The translations under genes and the position numbers were made by a program. From the NCBI GenBank assembly GCA_922989275.2, contig OV277874.1:22308154-22372153 (forward strand): a stretch of DNA of 64,000 nt, read 5' to 3'. The notes under the pieces are model-generated. The model did no database searches. It had not been told where the DNA came from and worked only from the letters and a program-made list of their open reading frames with translations. Positions 40,306 through 50,539 of the stretch are shown piece after piece (position 1 is the stretch's first letter; every line of letters starts with the position of its first letter). Source of the stretch: Gari tellinella. Taxonomy: Eukaryota; Mollusca; Bivalvia; Cardiida; Psammobiidae.

Positions 40306-40906
40306 CAGTGCTCCCACTCTACAACAACACTAATGGGAGACAATGAGTATGTGTGTTGTTCGGAAAGAGTTGTTGCAGGGAGGGAAATTGGCTTAAATTT
40401 GCAAAGAGCTTGAATACAGATTAGACGCCGTGTTATGTTGCGTCTGATCTGGATCTACCGGTAAGCTGTTTGTCACTCGTCTGTACCGGTATAGGGTTAT
40501 TCTGTCACTATGTCAATTTGGTAAGATAAACGGCAGACGACAATTTTAAGTAGACGAAAGTAGTGAAAGACTTAGACATAATTGTCTTAGGAACAGTGGA
40601 AAACGTTGTTATAAGGAGGGAGTCGTTTCTCGGAGGGTCGTTTAACTCTTTGAACCCTAGTCCCGCATATAGGCGTGTTTTTCAAACAGTGTACATGTGA
40701 ATAGTACACTTGGCCTATGCAAACAGTGAAGACCCTGATCAGAGGGCTCCGAAAGGAACCCTCTGATCAGGTTCTTCACTGTTTGTCACAATGCCAAACA
40801 TTGACAAAAACAACCCTTAAAAGTCAGAAATGGACTAGACTAAAATGGAAACTGGAATTGTCCATTTGAAGTTTCAGAGAGGAAAGAGTTTAGGGAGGGG
40901 GCACTG
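40306..40906 (+). mobile_element. MITE family B, copy B14, interrupted by E2
   Basis: CAGTGCTCCCACTCTACAAC, a palindrome (ACGCCGTGTTATGTTGCGTC) with one arm extended by CTACCGGTA, and GGAGGGAGTCGTTTCTCGG appear before the insertion; AGGGAGGGGGCACTG follows it. The B copy is broken at a TTTAA site. Confidence 0.82.
40642..40892 (-). mobile_element. MITE family E, copy E2, nested in B14
   Basis: TTAACTCTTTGAACCCTAG to GAGGAAAGAGTTTA. The palindrome arms are CAGTGAAGACCCTGATCAGA with tip GGCTCCGAAAGGAACC. The right TTAA has mutated to TTTA, so the insertion is not the most recent. Confidence 0.85.
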
Positions 40907-40920
40907 TAGATAGAACACGA

Positions 40921-41105
40921 CTGCCATTCATGGAAGACCTCCTGATCAGAAAGAATCTTCGACGGACTGAACATCTGGTGAGGATGTCACACAACAGAGA
41001 GACTTCATATGCGCTATGAGGATACCATCAAGAGAAACTTGGCACAGAGAGGAATCAAACTGCATTCCTGGGCTAAGCTGAATAAACAAAGACATAAATA
41101 GAGAA
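40921..41105 (+). pseudogene. Non-LTR retrotransposon C-terminal remnant
   Basis: The frame contains EDLLIRKNLRRTEHLVRMSH, then shifts to RYEDTIKRNLAQRGIKLH followed by SWAKLNKQRHK. The spacing LRW-GH-VRM then RYKD..KRNL..W..A..R is typical of the region after the RT domain in many LINEs. One frameshift and the absence of upstream RT show a dead fragment. Confidence 0.6.
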
Positions 41106-41172
41106 CATTTGTGAAACAAAATATAGAAACAGTCATTGTCCTTTCGTGACCGTCAGTATACATGTAGTAGTA

Positions 41173-41418
41173 CAGTGGAGAATCTGTTATTCTTTCCCGT
41201 TTAAACGCAAACGTACGCAAACGCAAATCACTAAAACGTAGAAAAGAACAACTTTTGGACAGTTCTGATATTTCATGTTTATCTTGGTGGCAAACAGTTG
41301 GGAGCCTGATCAGACGCCGGGTTACCCGGCGTCTGATCTGGCTCCAAACTGTTTGCACTGCAAATTATAGTTTTAGCGTAAACGCGTTTATTGGGAAAGA
41401 ATAACAGATTCTCCACTG
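41173..41418 (-). mobile_element. MITE A copy A34
   Basis: Complete with CAGTGGAGAATCTG termini. One outer arm reads CAGTTGGGAGCC. The body contains CTGATATTTCATG instead of CTGATAATTCTTG, a subtype shared with A10. Confidence 0.9.
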
Positions 41419-41530
41419 TAGTAGTTATGCTATAGTTTTCATAAAAATGACTGTAATTGTATGTTCGTGCTGATCAATCCAAGGTATTGCAATTATTGAA
41501 AACCTCAATTTCATACATTTTACACACCTA

Positions 41531-41675
41531 CAGTGGAGAATATGTTATTCTTTCCCGTTTAAACGCAAACGTACGCAAACGCAAAGTACTAACACGTAGA
41601 AAAGAACAATTTTGGGACAATTCTGATAACTCATGTTTATATTGGTGGTAAACAGTTTGGAGCCAGGGCCGGGCT
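41531..41675 (-). mobile_element. MITE A half-copy A35
   Basis: CAGTGGAGAATATGTTATTC, GTACTAACACGTAG and GTAAACAGTTTGGAGCC, then stops at AGGGCCGGGCTAATCC. The break is again in the outer palindrome arm, as in A32. D8 follows. Confidence 0.75.
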
Positions 41676-41912
41676 AATCCAATTCACTGTCTTACTCTGA
41701 GAACAACCTCTGTCAGTAATTTTAAAAACAGTTGTGGATCCTAATTAGACGCCGCGCAGCGCGGCGTCTGATTAAGATCCAAACTGTTTGACCATACATT
41801 TTATTTTATAACAATCATAATTCATATGTGAAAAACCCAATATTCAAATTAGAGAATTAAAAGTAGGCGACATTATTTAACGATGATGACGTCATGACAG
41901 TGAAGCGGTTAA
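41676..41912 (+). mobile_element. MITE family D, copy D8
   Basis: TAATCCAATTCACTGTC is a worn left end, then GTGGATCCTAATTAGACGCC, tip GCGCAGCGC, a right arm with matching GATTAAGATCC (paired change from GATC to AATT/ATTA), and CAGTGAAGCGGTTAA. Confidence 0.75.
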
Positions 41913-42194
41913 TGTCCTATGAGTAATTGGTGAGCAAATAAATCAAATATTTTGGAGAGAAAAACAACAACAACATTTGTTCGATTATTTGAGACTTTCT
42001 TAATTTATGGAATCTGATTTTGCGGCGGTAACGCTATAATCAGACAAGTCTGTAATGGATGAAATTATAGGAATTGCCTGCATTGACAGACTATATGATG
42101 GATATTCTGTCACATCTAATTGGCTGAAGCTGAATATTAGAAAATGACGTTTGAATATTGTACTGTCACAGAAAAAACAATGCAGAAATACGTA

Positions 42195-42403
42195 ATAGTG
42201 GAACAGATGGTATTTTTTCCCGCTAGTTTGGAGCCAGATCAGACGCCGGATAAGCTGACATCTGATCAGGCTCCAAACTATTTGCTACTGAGGTCGACAC
42301 GAACAGTCAAACTTATCGAACAATTGTCTATTGGTTGGTTTTAATGCGATGCGTTTACGTTTTGTTTGCGATTAAACTTGGAAGAATAACTTATTTTCCC
42401 CTG
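42195..42403 (+). mobile_element. MITE A, old copy A36
   Basis: AGTGGAACAGATGGTATTTT joins CGCTAGTTTGGAGCCAGATC, so the AATAAACGCG block was deleted. The core is GACGCCGGATAAGCTGACATC and the end is AACTTATTTTCCCCTG. Confidence 0.7.
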
Positions 42404-42469
42404 TAGTAGGTTCCATTTTATTTGCAATGTGAAGTGCGACATATTATTTCAGCAGAAACGCATTTAACT

Positions 42470-42960
42470 GTTTGCTACACGGCATTTTAACCATTTTGTG
42501 CCCACAATCCCATACATGAAACTAAGGCAAACAATGTAGACTCTGTCCAGAGACTACACTTTTTGCTGATAGGAGTTTCATTGATAAAATAAAATTTTAG
42601 AACAAGCACCCCTTAGATCAAATTTGAAATAATCCTATAAACATGCATTGAAGAATCCACTGAGTACAAATTGTTAAAATATCACCAACAGTTTCGGCAA
42701 CATTACACGTTTCAACAATTTCTTACACCGCTTTTGAGCTAAGCGTCATTTAAGTGGAAGAGAATAACTTCCTCGCCCACATTACATGTATTACACTTAA
42801 ACGTTATTACACGTTAAACGTTTCAACGGAAATAATGAAATGAAGAAAATGGCCGCTTTTTAAAAACTCTATTATTTTTTTCTAATAGAATGGTAAATAC
42901 TTTGGAGTTTCCAGGTTTCCCGGCGTCTGACCCTGCTTAAGCCTAGATACATGTACAATG
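42470..42960. mobile_element. Mixed remnants: family J and MITE A pieces
   Basis: CAATGTAGACTCTGTCCAGA, AGGAGTTTCATTGATAAAAT and CACCCCTTAGATCAAATTTG are family J. TAAGTGGAAGAGAATAACTT (42752) and GTTTCCCGGCGTCTGACCCT (42912) are scraps of A. Confidence 0.45.
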
Positions 42961-43234
42961 TACCATAGACATTATGTGTACAATGTAGCATAGACGCATG
43001 TTTTTGGGAATGTTCCATTGTAAATGAATAGTTTAACTTATGCTTCACTACCATGTCAAAATAGACACCTACTGGCTGTAAGATACATGCAATTTATTTT
43101 GTTCATACCGTAGATAGAGAATCTTATATGAATGCTCATTATTGGTCACTTTAAATAAACGTTTCGACTAAATGCGTTGTGTTTAGTGCCCCATCCGCGT
43201 TCCCCTGATTGAAGCAGCTACATTGTATGTTTCT

Positions 43235-43486
43235 TTAACCCATTACCCCATAGAAGCGACTTTTGGCGCATCTAATGTGTTCCTGCGCTGAAGAAAATAG
43301 TTCCAATTTAATCATTCATAAATATATATTATAGGGAATATTTTCTACATTCTAGCACATGATAGCTTAAAGCAGGCTGAAAGTAAAGCAGAATGCGCCT
43401 GAAGGCGCATTCTGCTTTACTTTCAACCTGCTTTAAGTAGTCACCTATTTTCAATACTAGAAATAGGCTAGCAGGTAAAGGGTTAA
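43235..43486 (+). mobile_element. MITE family C, copy C8
   Basis: TTAACCCATTACCCC to GGTAAAGGGTTAA, 252 bases, with a hairpin tip GCGCCTGAAGGCGC. All features match C1. Confidence 0.9.
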
Positions 43487-43665
43487 CAACATAAACGCTT
43501 GCATTTGATTAGTGAGCGGCTGTATGACTAAAGCTCCCGTTAAATATTGTTTTGTGCGTCTCAAATATCGTTTGCAGACTTCTATTCTCAGACTAAATTA
43601 AATCAGTTATTCCTAATTTAGGACTGGTAAATGATATGCTATATTGGATTTATCGCCATTCTATA

Positions 43666-44007
43666 CAGTGCTTCCTCTCTATAACGGCCTTCCCAACAAC
43701 GATTCCCTCCTTTCTACGACCCTTGTCGCTGTTCCCAAAACAGGGCATTTATGTCTAACTCTTTAACTGCTTCAATTTTATCTGCTTAAAATCACATGCC
43801 GCTCAATACCTCTGCCGATGCACATCCTACAGTGGGGAATACAGTGCTAAATCTACACATATCGTTTGTGTGTGTGCATTGTCGAAGGGAGTTGCTATAG
43901 GGAGGGAGTAGTAGTACCCTTATACGTTTTAAAACCGTTTGAACCCAGATCAAAGCGGCAAACAGTTTGGTAGATTGATCAGACACCGAGATACACGACG
44001 TCTTATA
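43666..44007 (-). mobile_element. MITE B half-copy B15 and mosaic of A/B scraps
   Basis: CAGTGCTTCCTCTCTATAAC to GCTTAAAATCACATGCC is the right half of B in reverse. CAGTGGGGAATACAGTGCTA joins two MITE ends, and GCAAACAGTTTGGTAGATTG with CGAGATACACGACGTC is a worn palindrome. Confidence 0.6.
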
Positions 44008-44394
44008 CAGCGCTCCCTCTCTACAACGACACCCAATGGGCGACAAAAATTATGTGCGTGGTTCGGAGGGAGTAGTTATAGGGAGGGGAATTGGTTTATA
44101 TTTACAAACAGCTTAAACCCAGACCATACGCCGCGTAACGCGGCGTCTGATCTGGATTCAAGCTGTTTGTCACTCGTCATTACGTTGTTTTGTCAAAATG
44201 TCCATTATGTAAGTTTGAGCATAATGTGACTTAACAACAAAACACACAGCAAAACAGCAGACGACACTTTTTTGCAGACGACATTGCAGCCGTGAATATA
44301 TTTGACATACTTGTATTGTTTGGGGGAAAAGCGGCAAGGGTTGTTGCAAGGAGAGAATCGTTGTTGGGAGGACCGTTGAAGAGAGGGAGTGCTG
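44008..44394 (+). mobile_element. MITE family B, copy B16
   Basis: CAGCGCTCCCTCTCTACAAC to GAGAGGGAGTGCTG, 387 bases with TA on both sides. The core is intact except CATACGCCGCG in the left arm. Confidence 0.88.
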
Positions 44395-44447
44395 TACGAC
44401 TTCAAGCTGTTTGCAATTTTAGCACAGATGCGTTAATTGAGATAGAA

Positions 44448-44662
44448 AAACGTTGTTCCTCCCTGTAACGATCCCTTCCTTTCAACAACGCTTGTCACTG
44501 TTCCCAAAACAAAACAAACCTTTTTGCAGCTGCAAAATTGTCTGCTAAAAAATTTCGTCTGCTGTTTTGTTTGCTGTTAAGTTACATAATGGTCATTTTG
44601 ACGGAAGAAAATGAGGAGTGACGTACAGTTTAATTCCTGATCAGACGCCGCGTTACGCCCAT
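44448..44662 (-). mobile_element. MITE B half-copy B17
   Basis: TTGTTCCTCCCTGTAACGAT, CTTGTCACTGTTCCCAAAAC, TTACATAATGGTCATTTTGA and GATCAGACGCCGCGTTACGC, ending at the palindrome tip (CGCCCATTCGCCG). The same kind of break follows the tip of D2 at 10286. Confidence 0.65.
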
Positions 44663-44819
44663 TCGCCGTATATTTTCCCGCCAAAAAGTGACATGGTTTA
44701 TGGTGACGTCATCGCAAATGATGAACTTCTGTGTCCCACTTCATACAGAGTTTGTGGATGAGCATGCTGGACCGGATCCCAAACCTTGATACAGTCCTCC
44801 CTCCCTTAAGGGCCCTCCT

Positions 44820-45025
44820 AACATCTGTTTGCAATGGACATTATGATTTTGGCATAAACACATTTATAGGGAAATAATAAGTTATTCCGCAAGGTACATA
44901 CGAAATAACATGGAACTTGGTCAGGCACCTGGTAACACGGCGTCTGTTTAGGCTCCAAAATGTTTGCATATGAACATATGTTTTTGGTATGGACGCGTCT
45001 GTTGTTAAAAACCAAACATATCCCC
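44820..45025 (-). mobile_element. MITE A remnants
   Basis: ACATCTGTTTGCAATGGACA, GGCATAAACACATTTATAGG, then a second worn unit GGTCAGGCACCTGGTAACAC with GGCTCCAAAATGTTTGCATA. No complete ends remain. Confidence 0.5.
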
Positions 45026-45030
45026 ATTTA

Positions 45031-45273
45031 CAGTGATAAATCTGTTATTCTTTCCCGTTTAAACGCAAAACGTACGCAAACGCAAAGCACTAAAACGTAG
45101 AAAAGAACAACTTTTGGACAATTCTGATCATTCTTGTTTATCTTGGTGGCAAACAGTTTGGAGCCTGATCAGACGACGGGTTACCCGGCGTCTGATCTGG
45201 CTCCAAACTGTTTGCACTGCAAATAATAGTTTTAGCGTAAACGCGTTTATTGGGAAAGAATAACAGAATACTG
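45031..45273 (-). mobile_element. MITE A copy A39
   Basis: CAGTGATAAATCTGTTATTC at the left, and AATAACAGAATACTGC at the right, where the last bases of the TIR have been lost. One arm has GACGACGGG for GACGCCGGG. Confidence 0.85.
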
Positions 45274-45289
45274 CAAAGTAATTTCCTCA

Positions 45290-45366
45290 CTTCTGATTGG
45301 ATAGTGGGACCCTGACGTGAGTCAAGTACCCTGGAGGACCTAACATTTCATTGCGTCGCAAACAAG
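45290..45366 (+). promoter_or_regulatory. Possible promoter upstream of ATG at 45367
   Basis: TCTGATTGGATAG has an inverted CCAAT box (ATTGG) and CCTGACGTGAGTC a CRE-like half-site, 40-70 bases before ATG. The spacing suits a housekeeping-type promoter, but no initiator or TATA box is evident and the motifs are short. Confidence 0.2.
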
Positions 45367-45480
45367 ATGGCCGACTACTCGACCAAATACTATCAAATTT
45401 TACTACGAAGAAACGTTTGTGATGTAAAAATATCTTCTTGGAAACGAATATGTTTTCCAAAACTTTCGTTTGACACATAA
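45367..45480 (+). CDS. Candidate start exon, unknown protein (speculative)
   Basis: AACAAGATGGCC is an excellent start context. The frame MADYSTKYYQILLRRNVCD stays open for 37 codons to TAA at 45478; GATGTAAAAA after Asp19 could act as a weak donor. I do not recognise the product. It lies in unique-looking sequence between A39 and A40. Chance occurrence is possible. Confidence 0.2.
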   Translation: MADYSTKYYQILLRRNVCDVKISSWKRICFPKLSFDT

Positions 45481-45836
45481 AACAGTCGTTAGAAAAATGA
45501 GTTATTTATAATATCCGTCCCGTCCATATTGACATGAACACCGATGAAAAAGTTATGTCATGAAAAAATACACAACTGTGTACAAGGTTGTTTTGTTGTT
45601 TAGTTTAATAATATTTTATTGTTCAATTAGTTTACATATTCACACAAGCATCATGTAATTTTGTTTAATATAAACAAAAGGGTTGGGCGACAAGTTATTG
45701 CAACATTAGTTGCTTTGTTAATGTCCGTTTATGCCAGCTTTGAGTTCATTTGACGCCCAAGGGAGACTCGATGCCGTAACCTTATTATCGACAGAGTTAT
45801 CTGGTTCTTTTGGATGCAAAGTGTAACGCTCTGATA

Positions 45837-46124
45837 CAGTGGAGAATCTGTTATTCTGACGTCATTGGTGACGTCATACAGTGGAGAATCTGTTATTCTT
45901 TCCCGTTTAAACGCAAACGTACGCAAACGCAAAGCACTAAAACGTAGAAAAGTGCAACTTTTGGACAATTCTGATAATTCTTGTTTATCTTGGTGGTAAA
46001 CAGTTTGGAGCGTGATCAGACGCCGGGTTACCCGGCGTCTGATCTGGCTCCAAACTGTTTGCACTGCAAATAATAGTTTTAGCGTAAACGCGTTTATTGG
46101 GAAAGAATAACACATTCTCCACTG
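45837..46124 (-). mobile_element. MITE A copy A40 with twin-CRE add-on
   Basis: The add-on 45837-45878 (CAGTGGAGAATCTGTTATTC, TGACGTCATTGGTGACGTCA, TA) precedes a full copy at 45879-46124. Both CRE octamers are perfect here. Confidence 0.92.
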
Positions 46125-46279
46125 TACATCGGACCTCGGTTTATAGGGTTAAAATCTGGATATAAATTTCTAAAACTTTAAAAAAGGAAATGAGTACAGG
46201 AAAGTCTAGACTCGCGGCTAAATAAATAACTTGCCAAGCACACGCCCATATTATAGATCTACACAGCTGTCAGTGTATA

Positions 46280-46302
46280 ATGCCGTCTCTCAACGTTACA
46301 CG
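46280..46302 (+). CDS. Candidate mini first exon (speculative)
   Basis: ATAATG gives A at -3; the frame MPSLNVT ends at a strong donor ACACGGTAAGT at 46303. Only seven full codons are present, so it cannot be assigned. Confidence 0.08.
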
Positions 46303-46511
46303 GTAAGTTTTTCAGTTTAAAGCCGCATTGTGTTTTTGAGAAACCTGCATAAAACGGTTGTTTGGGGTCTCATTTGAACTACGTAGGACGTGATTCTTTC
46401 ACAAAAACCGGCTTTATCTAAGAAATTCGCTTTTTAAATTTTATTTATAATATTTTAGTGCTGCACAAATTAAAAAGCCTCCCTTGTGAATGGAAAGAAG
46501 GACAACTCTGT

Positions 46512-46665
46512 AAATACAGGGCTCCAGATAACGGAAGTATTTCGAAAACTAAAAATCTTTATTTCTGCTTTTAAACCCAATAGTGTCATACTCATTAAAG
46601 CATTCGGTGCTGAAATGAGTGAGAAAATGTTAGATTAGTTCAGATTACTCCCGCGTACGTGTGTA
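46512..46665. repeat. Family P repeat, copy 1
   Basis: GGGCTCCAGATAACGGAAGT, AAAAATCTTTATTTCTGCTT, TAGTGTCATACTCATTAAAG, and AATGAGTGAGAAAATGTTAG with TTCAGATTACTCC. A second copy lies at 55680-55855. Each has an ATGAGTG/CACTCAT stem. Confidence 0.6.
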
Positions 46666-46691
46666 TAGCTGGAGCACTGAAAATGACCCTG

Positions 46692-46901
46692 TTAACCCTT
46701 ATTCTGCTGCACAGACGTCTGATTTGACATTGTCGTCTGCAATATGTTTTCAGTTTAGATTTATGCATTGTTTTAATTAAACAAACCTTAAGACGATGTC
46801 AAACTGTTTGGATCCAGATGAGACGCCGCGATACGCGGCGTCTTTTTAGATTCAAACAGTTTGTAAACTCCGTAAAGTTAGACCAGTAGGCACAGGGTTA
46901 A
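46692..46901 (-). mobile_element. MITE family D, copy D9
   Basis: TTAACCCTTATTCTGC to GGCACAGGGTTAA. GATTTGACATTGTCGTCTGC, AAACTGTTTGGATCCAGATG, core GACGCCGCGATACGCGGCGTC, then TTTTTAGATTCAAACAG. The right arm is shorter. Confidence 0.75.
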
Positions 46902-46977
46902 ACTCTATGAGATACGTGTAAATATTTTTCACTGGGGGTAAACGATCAAAACAAACTACGGATAATCTATACCTTGA

Positions 46978-48480
46978 GCTTGCTGAAAATGACTGTTTCA
47001 GCCTTGTCCGCTCTCTTACTCAAACACTTCTTTTTGGATCTTCACCAAACTTGCTAAAAATGTTTATTAGTATAGAATCTAGGTCATGTTAAATAACTAG
47101 CAAAATCGCATAAGGCATGTCTGAGTTATTGCCCTTGAATAATTAAAAAATGAAATTTTTAGTCATTCAAGGGCAATAACTCAAACATGCCTTGTGCGAT
47201 TTTGGTAGTTAAGATGACTGACCTAGATTTTATATTAATAAACATTTTCAACAAGTTTGGTGAATATCTGATATAAACTGTACGTGTTAGAAAGCAAAAA
47301 ATGCTGAAACATTCATTTTTAATACTTAAAGCGACTCGCAACCAGATGGTGCATTAAAATAGTAATTTGTAAATATGTGTCAAACGCTTATATAAATGGT
47401 AAAGAATTAGTTTAGGATAAGAAATTCTGTTTAAAAAAAATGTATTTCAATAAAAAAAAATATTGGTCTCTGGTGAGATTCGAACCCGGGGCCCGGCATT
47501 GGCGGACAGAAGGCAAAATAGGGGAAACCGCTTAGACCAATGGACCACGGAACTATCCGTTTATCTCGGATCGATTTAACGTATTTCAATGTGTATCGTC
47601 GAAAGTGCATATAACTTCGTAATTCGGCTCGTGTTTATGTCTGAGCCCGTGTAGAGAAGCAACAACAACAACTATACCGTCTACTAGTCGGTATAGAAAA
47701 ACGATGGAAAATATCTAAAAATCTAAGATTCGGTGTCAATTCTTGAGACTTTTTTTGGACTGATCATATTTTTTTAATGTCAGACGCCAAATAATGCCAC
47801 AAATTTGCTTTTATTAGAGTATTTTATTTTATTTTGACCAGTACACCATCCGGTTGCGAGTCCCTTTAAAGGGCCAAAACGCAGACATGCCACATGCGAT
47901 TTTTGTAATGATCAAACTAGACCTAAATCTTATATAATTAAATATTTCAGTAAGTTTAGTGAATATCCGATACAAACTGTGTGTGTTAGGGTGCACAAAT
48001 GACTGAAACATTCATTTTTTATTAATAAAAAGGCAATAACTGAAATATACCTTATGCGATTTTAGTAGTAATCAAACTAAACCCTGATTTTATATCAATG
48101 AACATTTTCAGCAAGTTTGGTGAAGATCCAATAAAACGTATTTGTGTTCGAGAGCAAAACTTGCTGAAAACAGTCATTTTTAATACATAAAGGGCAAAAA
48201 CTCAGAGATGCCACATGCGATTATAGTAATAATCAAACTATACCTAAATTTTATATGAATAAATATTTTCAGCATGTTTGGTGAATATCCGATAAAAGCT
48301 GTTTGTTTTAGAGTGCAAACATGACTGAAAAAGTCATTTTTATTAATTAACAGGCAATAACTCAAACATACCTTATGCGATTTTAGTAGTAATCAAACTA
48401 AACCTTGATTTTATATCAATTAACATTTTCAGCAAGTTTGTGAAAGATCGGATAAAAATTAGTTGAGTTAGAGAGCGGAC
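46978..48480. repeat. Inverted and direct array of a 165-base unit (family N)
   Basis: Units contain AGGGCAATAACTC, CATACCTTATGCGATTTTAG, AACATTTTCAGCAAGTTTGG and TGCTGAAACATTCATTTTTA. One unit in reverse (46978-47155) faces one in forward direction (47163-47340), separated by a few bases; direct units follow at 47860-48020, 48028-48187, 48188-48345 and 48352-48480. The gap at 47341-47859 contains a SINE-like head. Confidence 0.82.
47466..47556 (-). mobile_element. tRNA-like SINE head or tRNA pseudogene
   Basis: On the minus strand TCCGTGGTCCATTGGTCTAA is an A-box-like start, and GGGTTCGAATCTCACCAGAG a perfect B box. A run of T follows at 47466-47453, like a Pol III terminator. The middle (about 40 bases between the arms) is longer than in a standard tRNA, which leans to a pseudogene or a Ser/Leu-like head. 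Confidence 0.55.
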
Positions 48481-49425
48481 AAAAAAGTGTAATAGTCTAA
48501 CTGACTGATGGATAGACGAGCGGAGATATATACGGTTGCCTCCAGTGAAGTTGTATTCGGCTGTATCACGTGATACTAAGCCGTGGTGAAATGTTTATGT
48601 CAGACGTTCTATTTTCGGTTTGTTGTGATTTTAATTCGCCCTTTTTGGTGATTTAGGTCCGTCTTCATCATTTCATAGATCAGTTTGGCCCATACGAATG
48701 TTCAAACATTATTATTAACCGTTATCGTATTTCAGGCATTGAGAAAAGGTCTGAAAACACAATGGGACTTTAACCAAAGCAGCATTTTCTTCAGAGGTCC
48801 TTGAATCGCGTTACCCTAACGCTTCGATGGCATATATTCAAAGAAAACAGTAAAACAATAAAAAAGAGGTTGTTTACATTTAAAATTGAATATTTCCCTT
48901 TTCAATTCCATCTAACATTCCCATTTATCATCCAGAGTATTGTCTTTTTTCCCAAACAAGAGTTGTAGCTGTATAGCCGATCAGCTGTTTATAATATAAC
49001 TGTTCTACACATGACGACATCAAGTAATTCTGACGTTTCATAATGTGACGTCAGATGGATTGTTTTTTGTTTGGAGTGTCCGACGGGGAAATAGTGTTGC
49101 GTTATAAAAAATGACGAAATGGGTAGAAATAAGTATTTCAAAGCGTTTAAACTGTAAAAAGTAAGGCAGTATTATAACATGATTTTCTCAGTCGAGAATA
49201 AATCCTCACGTACCCTGGGAAAAACTGTATAACTAATAATGTAAATTCGTACTTGAGATTCAGTATTCGGGCAACAGTTAGAGGGTTTGAATCTGTTTTG
49301 ATATCAGTTTGAGTTTCTTCAGATGTAAAAAATAATGACCCCATTATCAGTAATAGCTCATAAAAGACAATGTATGCTAACAGAGGCCTGGGAGTAGCAT
49401 AAAACTATGTTAGAAATATTGTATT
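48480..49425. other. Unassigned sequence
   Basis: No clear repeat. It contains TATCACGTGATA near 48565, a short palindrome with an E-box, and several AT-rich runs. A 65-codon minus-strand frame at 49147-49344 has no recognisable domain. Confidence 0.35.
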
Positions 49426-49429
49426 TCAC

Positions 49430-49685
49430 CAGTGGAATACCGTGCGGAATACCTTATTATTTCCCAATAAACGTATTTATGCCAAAATCATTATGTCCAT
49501 TGCTAACAGTTTAGGGCCAGATCAGACGCAGGTAACCCGGCGTATGGTTAGGCTCGAACATGTTGGCCATTCAAACCACATTAAACCTTCATTATTGTCT
49601 AAACAATGTCATTTTCTACGTTTTAATGGATTGGATTTGCGTTTTATTTAATTTTAATAGGGAAGAATAACGTCTTTTTCTACTG
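49430..49685 (+). mobile_element. MITE A, old copy A41
   Basis: CAGTGGAATACCGTGCGG to GTCTTTTTCTACTG, with TA right of it. The palindrome is damaged (GACGCAGGTAACCCGGCGTATGG). Confidence 0.75.
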
Positions 49686-49689
49686 TACC

Positions 49690-49974
49690 AGTCAGATTTC
49701 GATTGGCAGTAAACGGGACCCAACGTAATTTACGTGGTTATTGCGAATCGATACAACTTACAATAAACCGAGAATTAACGATAGGATCCAGAAAATACAA
49801 TAGTTAGATCAAATTGTTTGAAAGGCCCCTTGGCGATAGTAAAATTCAGAGGTTTAAGAAACGACTTTGAAGTTTGTTTTATTGATATTTCAAAGGCATT
49901 CTACAATTGAAAGTTCTAAGAAATGAAATTGAAAAAAAGGAGAGATATTGTCTTTATATTGATATTATCATGTA
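49690..49974. other. Unassigned sequence
   Basis: No feature recognised. Confidence 0.3.
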
Positions 49975-49976
49975 CC

Positions 49977-50221
49977 GTGCTCCCTCTCTAAAACAACAGC
50001 AGGGCTGCAATAAGTTGACATGAAAAACATTTCCAAATTTGCATTGACTACTTCAAGCAGGCTGGAAGTAAAGCATAATGCGCCTTCAGGCGCATTCTGC
50101 TTTACTTTTAGCCTGCTTTAAGCTATCATGTACTGGAGAAAAAAATCAGAAGATTTAGGACAAATTCGGAAAATGGCAGCCCTGCAACAGCCAAATATTG
50201 TATGTGTTGTTCAGAGTGTTA
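49977..50221 (+). mobile_element. Nest of MITE B left end, MITE C core and unknown ends
   Basis: CGTGCTCCCTCTCTAAAACA is a B end. CAACAGCAGGGCTGCAATAA and its inverse GGCAGCCCTGCAACAGCC (50175) enclose a C hairpin (50040-50125; CAAGCAGGCTGGAAGTAAAG, tip GCGCCTTCAGGCGC). TATGTGTTGTTCAGAGTGT then resumes B. The order suggests an AGGGCTGC-ended unit inserted in B. Confidence 0.55.
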
Positions 50222-50467
50222 CAGTGGAGTATGTGTTATTCTTTCCCAATAAACGCGTTTACGCTAAAACTATTATTTCCAGTGCAAACAGTTTGGAGCC
50301 AGATCAGACGCCGGGTAACCCGGCGTCTGATCAGGCTCCAAACTGTCTGCCACCAAGATAAACATTAATTATCAGAATTGTCCAAAAGTTGTTCTTTTCT
50401 ACGTTTTAGTGCTTTGCGTTTGCGTACGTTTGCGTTTAAACGGGAAAGAATAACAAATTCTCCACTG
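50222..50467 (+). mobile_element. MITE A copy A42, nested in B
   Basis: Complete: CAGTGGAGTATGTGTTATTC to CAAATTCTCCACTG. The flanking B sequence CAGAGTGTTA before it and TATATGGTGGGAAGTTGGCT after it join to the usual GTCGTTATAGGGAGGGAA when the element and one TA are taken out, so the insertion duplicated TA. Confidence 0.9.
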
Positions 50468-50539
50468 TATATGGTGGGAAGTTGGCTTACATTTGCAAAA
50501 ATCTCGAATCCAGAGAAGACGCAGCGTATGGTCAGACTA

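Noticed and set aside
47466..47556. Functional tRNA gene on the minus strand
   Set aside because: The B box is perfect, but the acceptor and anticodon arms do not fold convincingly and the middle is too long for a standard tRNA; a SINE head or pseudogene is likelier.
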